A DNA stretch of 56,792 nucleotides from Clostridia bacterium DTU025 (GTDB lineage: Bacteria; Bacillota; DTU025). Position 1 is the first letter of the stretch. Each line of letters begins with the position of its first letter. Location: assembly GCA_001513145.1 (NCBI GenBank), contig LFSP01000008.1, positions 6,510-63,301 of the forward strand, given 5' to 3'. The position numbers were made by a program, and so were the translations under genes. Positions 53,295 through 56,792 of this stretch are shown here, in pieces. The notes under the pieces were generated by a model. That model was not told the origin of the DNA. It was given only the letters and a program-made list of their open reading frames with translations, and searched no databases.

Positions 53295-54605
53295 ATGATA
53301 GCTGAGATCATATCAGTCGGCACGGAGCTGCTCTTGGGCCACGTGATCGACACGAATTCCGCATTCCTGAGCCGGCGTCTGGCCGGGCTGGGCATCTCCG
53401 TCTACAGGAAGACCGCTGTAGGCGACAACCTGGCCCGGCTTTCTCACTCCATACGGGAGGCCCTGGACAAGGCCGACGTGGTCATCATCACAGGCGGCAT
53501 CGGCCCCACCGAGGACGACGTCACCAGGGAGGCCGCCTCAGCCGCCCTAGGGGTGGAGCTGGTGGAGGACGAGGGCGTGCTCGCCTCGCTCCGTGCCTTC
53601 TTCGCCGCCAGGGGCACGCCCATGCCCGAAAGCAACAGGAAGCAGGCCCTTCGCCCGCACCCGCACCAGGGCAGGCTGATACCGAACGAGGTGGGCACCG
53701 CCCCAGGGCTCCTGTTCGAGGTGGGCGGGAAGGTGGTCGTGTGCCTCCCCGGCGTGCCCAGGGAGATGGAGCTCATGGTGGAAAGGCACGTGGAGCCGTA
53801 CCTCGCCCAGCTGGTTGCGGGGAACGAGGGCGGCGGCGTGATCCTCTCCCGGATCCTGAAGACCGTTGGCATCGGCGAGTCAGCCCTGGAGAGCCGCATC
53901 CTTGACCTTGCCCACGGCAGGACCAACCCCACCGTGGCCACGTACGCCGGTCGGTTCGAGTGCGAGGTGCGCGTCACCGCCAAGGCCCCCTCCAAGGACG
54001 AGGCCCTCGCCATGATAGACCAGGTGGAGGCGGAGATCCGGAGGCGTCTGGGCGCGCTGGTTTACGGCGTGGACGACGACGTCCTGGAGGGCGTCACAGG
54101 GTACCTGATGACGAAGGCCGGCGCCACCGTGGCCACAGCGGAGTCGTGCACCGGCGGTCTCATCGCGGGCGCCATCACCAGCATCGCAGGGAGCTCCAAC
54201 TACTTCGAGAGGGGCTACGTCACGTACTCCAACGCGTCCAAAGTGGAGGAGCTGGGCGTCTACAGGGAGACCATTGAAAAGCACGGGGCTGTGAGCAGGC
54301 CCGTGGCCATCGCCATGGCCAGGGGGGCGGCGGCGCGCTCAGGCGCCAGGATAGGCCTGGCGGTCACCGGCATAGCCGGGCCCACAGGGGGCACGCCCAG
54401 TAAGCCAGTGGGCACCGTGCACATTGCCCTTTACGACGAGACGCACTGCACCGTCGTCAGCGCCAGGATGGGGTTCCCTGGAGACAGGACCTCCGTCAGG
54501 CTGCGGTCGACGAAGACATGCATTGACATGCTGCGCAGACACCTTCTGCAGCACTGGACCGTGGAAATCGCCTGTTCGGAGTCGAAAAGTCATCCCGCGG
54601 GATGA
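53295..54605 (+). CDS. cinA: CinA-family protein (competence/damage-inducible, NMN deamidase-like)
   Basis: A 436-aa protein with an N-terminal MoCF-like COG1058 domain (AEIISVGTELLLG, ITGGIGPTEDD, LPGVPREM) and a C-terminal CinA domain (ATAESCTGGLIAGAITSIAGSS, VTGIAGPTGG) that deamidates NMN in other species. In Gram-positives it sits next to recA, as here. It begins with ATG 14 bp after the FtsH-like gene. Confidence 0.94.
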   Translation: MIAEIISVGTELLLGHVIDTNSAFLSRRLAGLGISVYRKTAVGDNLARLSHSIREALDKADVVIITGGIGPTEDDVTREAASAALGVELVEDEGVLASLRAFFAARGTPMPESNRKQALRPHPHQGRLIPNEVGTAPGLLFEVGGKVVVCLPGVPREMELMVERHVEPYLAQLVAGNEGGGVILSRILKTVGIGESALESRILDLAHGRTNPTVATYAGRFECEVRVTAKAPSKDEALAMIDQVEAEIRRRLGALVYGVDDDVLEGVTGYLMTKAGATVATAESCTGGLIAGAITSIAGSSNYFERGYVTYSNASKVEELGVYRETIEKHGAVSRPVAIAMARGAAARSGARIGLAVTGIAGPTGGTPSKPVGTVHIALYDETHCTVVSARMGFPGDRTSVRLRSTKTCIDMLRRHLLQHWTVEIACSESKSHPAG

Positions 54606-54606
54606 C
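54589..54606. repeat. Perfect 18-bp palindrome at the cinA stop codon
   Basis: GTCATCCCG-CGGGATGAC is perfectly self-complementary and covers the cinA stop region, 59 bp before thpR. It may bind a dimeric regulator or fold into a tight hairpin. No U-run follows. Confidence 0.5.
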
Positions 54607-54664
54607 GAGGATTCTGAAGGATACTGCCGAGGCGTGATGAATAACCTCGTTGGAGGTAGGCTGC

Positions 54665-55237
54665 ATGGGTATGCTCAGGGTATTCGCGGCGGTGCCGCTG
54701 TCCGTAGAGGTGAAGAGGAGCCTCGCGGCACCTCTGGCGCAGGCGCGGCTGCAGGCCCCTGACGTGAAGTGGGTGGACATCTCCAACGCTCACATAACCG
54801 TGAAGTTCTTCGGCGACACGGCCGAGGAGCGCATAGGGCGGCTGGCGCAGGCGCTGCAGGATGTGACCTCAGAGTTCCGCAGCTTCTCGGTGAGCGTGTG
54901 CGGGATCGGCGCCTTCCCGTCGCTTGACAGGCCGAGGGTCGTGTGGGCCGGCGTCCGGGAGGGCCGCGACGAGCTTTGCAGGCTGGCCCATGCGGTGCAC
55001 GTAGCCACCTCCGAGGCGGGCTTCGCGCCTGAAGCTGGGCAGCCGTTTTCGCCCCACGTGACGCTTGGCAGGTTCAGAGGCCGCGAGCCCGGGGCGGCCG
55101 TGCCGCGCGTCCTTAAGGACTCGGCCACCCGGTGCTGGGGAACCCTGGGCGTCAATCAGGTGACGCTTTACTCGAGCACGCTGAGGCCGACGGGGCCGGT
55201 ATACCGCGTCCTTTCTCAGGCCACCCTGAAACCGTGA
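54665..55237 (+). CDS. thpR: RNA 2',3'-cyclic phosphodiesterase ThpR
   Basis: A 2H phosphoesterase of 190 aa. The two HxT motifs are HITVKFFG (near 42) and HVTLGRF (near 130). It hydrolyses 2',3'-cyclic phosphates at RNA ends. ATG 54665 follows GGAGG by eight bases. It lies between cinA and recA. Confidence 0.93.
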   Translation: MGMLRVFAAVPLSVEVKRSLAAPLAQARLQAPDVKWVDISNAHITVKFFGDTAEERIGRLAQALQDVTSEFRSFSVSVCGIGAFPSLDRPRVVWAGVREGRDELCRLAHAVHVATSEAGFAPEAGQPFSPHVTLGRFRGREPGAAVPRVLKDSATRCWGTLGVNQVTLYSSTLRPTGPVYRVLSQATLKP

Positions 55238-55238
55238 T

Positions 55239-55269
55239 CGAACATATGTGCGGGTGGTTATGTTATAAT
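55239..55269 (+). promoter_or_regulatory. LexA box and extended -10 promoter of recA
   Basis: CGAACATATGTGCG (55239-55252) matches the Gram-positive SOS box CGAAC-N4-GTTCG at all but one position. TGT-TATAAT (55261-55269) is an extended -10 box 36 bp before the recA start. The box sits where the -35 would be, so LexA would block the polymerase. Confidence 0.8.
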
Positions 55270-55304
55270 CAGTCTGACTGGCACATGGAAAGGAGCGAGA
55301 GGCC

Positions 55305-56393
55305 TTGAGCGACAAGCATAAGGCTCTGGAAGCGGCCTTGACCCAGATAGAGAAGGAGTTCGGCAAGGGCTCCATAATGCGCCTTGGCGACAGCGGCGGC
55401 ACCAGGGTGGACGTGATACCCACCGGGGCGCTGTCGCTCGACCTCGCGTTGGGGGTGGGGGGCATCCCGCGGGGAAGGGTCACCGAGATCTACGGGCCCG
55501 AGTCCAGCGGCAAGACCACGGTTGCGCTTCACATGGTGGCGGAAGCGCAGAAGCTCGGCGGCATCGCGGCGTTCATCGACGCGGAGCACGCCCTTGACGC
55601 GAGTTACGCCAAGAGGCTGGGAGTGGATATCGACAACCTCCTGGTGTCGCAGCCCGACACCGGCGAGCAGGCGCTGGAGATCACCGAGGCTTTGGTGAGG
55701 AGCGGAGCAGTTGACATCGTGGTGGTTGACTCCGTGGCGGCGCTGGTGCCCCGATCGGAGATCGAGGGCGAGATGGGCGACTCCCACGTGGGCCTGCAGG
55801 CCAGGCTGATGAGCCAGGCGCTTCGCAAGCTCACCGGCGCTATCTCCAAGTCCAACTGCAGCGTGATATTTATCAACCAGATCCGCGAGAAGGTTGGCGT
55901 CATGTTCGGTAACCCGGAAGTGACGCCTGGTGGGCGGGCGCTGAAGTTCTATGCCTCGGTGAGGCTGGAGGTACGCAGGATCGAGACGTTGAAGCAGGGC
56001 TCGCAGAACGTGGGGAACCGAACCAGGGCGAAAGTGGTCAAGAACAAGCTTGCCCCGCCTTTCAAGGAAGCGGAGTTCGATATAATCTACGGTGAGGGCA
56101 TATCCAAGGAGGGCTCGCTCTTGGACGTCGGTGAGCCCGCTGGCGTCGTGACGAGGACTGGAACGTGGTACTCGTACGGCGATCTCAGGCTTGGCCAGGG
56201 CAAGGAGAACGCCCGGCAGTTCCTGAAGAGTAACCCTGATCTAGCAGCTGAGATCGAGGCCAAGGTGCGCGAGGCCGTGGGCTTGAGCCCGGTGCCGCGC
56301 CAGGCTGAGGCTGCAGGCGCCGAAGCGGAGGCGGCGGCGGTGGCCGATAGGTCAAGCGGCAGGCCTGAGGCGGCGCCGAAGGGGCGGAGCTGA
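55305..56393 (+). CDS. recA: RecA recombinase
   Basis: Strand-exchange protein and SOS co-protease, 362 aa. Walker [10 protein letters not shown] at 64-72, [18 protein letters not shown], the L2 region with [17 protein letters not shown], and a low-complexity Ala/Glu-rich C-terminus. The TTG start follows AAGGAG. LexA control is evident upstream, and recX follows one base later. Confidence 0.98.
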   Translation: MSDKHKALEAALTQIEKEFGKGSIMRLGDSGGTRVDVIPTGALSLDLALGVGGIPRGRVTEIYGPESSGKTTVALHMVAEAQKLGGIAAFIDAEHALDASYAKRLGVDIDNLLVSQPDTGEQALEITEALVRSGAVDIVVVDSVAALVPRSEIEGEMGDSHVGLQARLMSQALRKLTGAISKSNCSVIFINQIREKVGVMFGNPEVTPGGRALKFYASVRLEVRRIETLKQGSQNVGNRTRAKVVKNKLAPPFKEAEFDIIYGEGISKEGSLLDVGEPAGVVTRTGTWYSYGDLRLGQGKENARQFLKSNPDLAAEIEAKVREAVGLSPVPRQAEAAGAEAEAAAVADRSSGRPEAAPKGRS

Positions 56394-56394
56394 C

Positions 56395-56792
56395 GTGGCG
56401 GGCAGGCGCTTTCCGCGGTCGAAGGCGGCGCGAAAGAGGGAAAGCGCCATCGCAGCGGCCGTAAGGCTCCTGGCGTACTCCTCCCGCACTGAACAGGAGA
56501 TATCGGCCGCACTGCTCAGGAGGGGATACGAGCCCCGAGAGGTGGACGAGGCCGTATCCGAGATGAAGCGCCTGGGCTACGTCGACGACGAGAGCGCCGC
56601 CCAGCGCTGGGCTGAGAACGCCGCCGCCGACAGCCGATGGGGTGTGGCCGGAATAGCCCGCCGGCTGGCTGGTCGGGGGATCGATCCGGACCTGGCGCAT
56701 CAGGCGGCGAAACGTGCATACGACGGCACGGGGAAAAGCGAATACGATGTAGCACTTGAGCTGGCCACGAAACGTGTCGGGGCCCGGTCGGA
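56395..56792 (+). CDS. recX: RecX regulatory protein (truncated by window end)
   Basis: The frame from GTG 56395 stays open to the window edge (132 codons). RecX features: AVRLLAYSSRTEQEISAALLRRGYEPREVDEAV, then MKRLGYVDDESAAQRWAE, and SRWGVAGIARRLAGRGI, which are repeated three-helix modules. RecX inhibits RecA filaments. It is one base after the recA stop and cotranscribed. Confidence 0.9.
   Translation, partial: MAGRRFPRSKAARKRESAIAAAVRLLAYSSRTEQEISAALLRRGYEPREVDEAVSEMKRLGYVDDESAAQRWAENAAADSRWGVAGIARRLAGRGIDPDLAHQAAKRAYDGTGKSEYDVALELATKRVGARS

Overview
The window is an ordinary chromosomal stretch from a GC-rich, endospore-forming member of the Bacillota (Firmicutes). The evidence is a dipicolinate synthase subunit B gene, a Spo0E-like phosphatase, sporulation-type polysaccharide deacetylases, a YlzJ-TepA-SpoIIIE neighbourhood, FabK/FabT-like lipid genes, RNase J, a PASTA kinase, GGAGG ribosome binding sites before nearly every gene and frequent GTG/TTG starts. 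I cannot name the genus. No tRNA, rRNA, insertion sequence, phage or CRISPR array was seen.

Layout. 1-4.7 kb (minus strand): a type II fatty acid synthesis operon, marR-type regulator, fabH, acpP, fabK, fabD, fabG, with a near-consensus promoter overlapped by two FabT-like palindromes. 4.7-12 kb: a membrane-anchored beta-propeller protein, a zinc alcohol dehydrogenase, an NhaC antiporter, endonuclease IV, and a DinG helicase fused to a RadC/JAB metalloprotease-like domain. 12.1-14.1 kb: a double polysaccharide deacetylase with a complete internal start signal. 14.1-15.2 kb: no convincing gene, but a tandem array of about 240-bp units that fold into conserved hairpins. 15.2-18 kb: a GH18 hydrolase (minus), dut, a Spo0E-like gene and a glycine-zipper stress protein.

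18.1-30.7 kb: the classical Bacillus-type lysine/dipicolinate to SpoIIIE neighbourhood (dpaB, asd, dapG, dapA, rnjB, tepA, ylzJ, ftsK/spoIIIE, rodZ), with dapB where dpaA would be expected and a Na/Pi symporter plus uppP inserted. 30.7-35 kb: a large unknown helical protein, a tandem GNAT, a half-size UPF0016 transporter and a TPR protein. 35.1-42.9 kb: rimO, glutamate dehydrogenase (minus), and a BMP-type nucleoside ABC importer. 42.9-51.1 kb: rlmN, a small membrane ORF, prpC, ftsW/rodA, a class B PBP, prkC, rsgA, rpe, a cell wall and signalling operon with many 4-nt overlaps. 51.2-56.8 kb: a membrane protein with a short FtsH-like protease, then cinA, thpR, recA (with a LexA box) and the start of recX.

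The most unusual items are the structured 240-bp repeat array, the JAB-DinG fusion, the fused deacetylase with a retained internal start, apparent AUA and AUC start codons for RNase J and RimO, an actinobacteria-like phosphatase-RodA-PBP-kinase block inside a Bacillota locus, and a compact FtsH-like protease with a membrane partner behind an inverted-repeat-flanked promoter.
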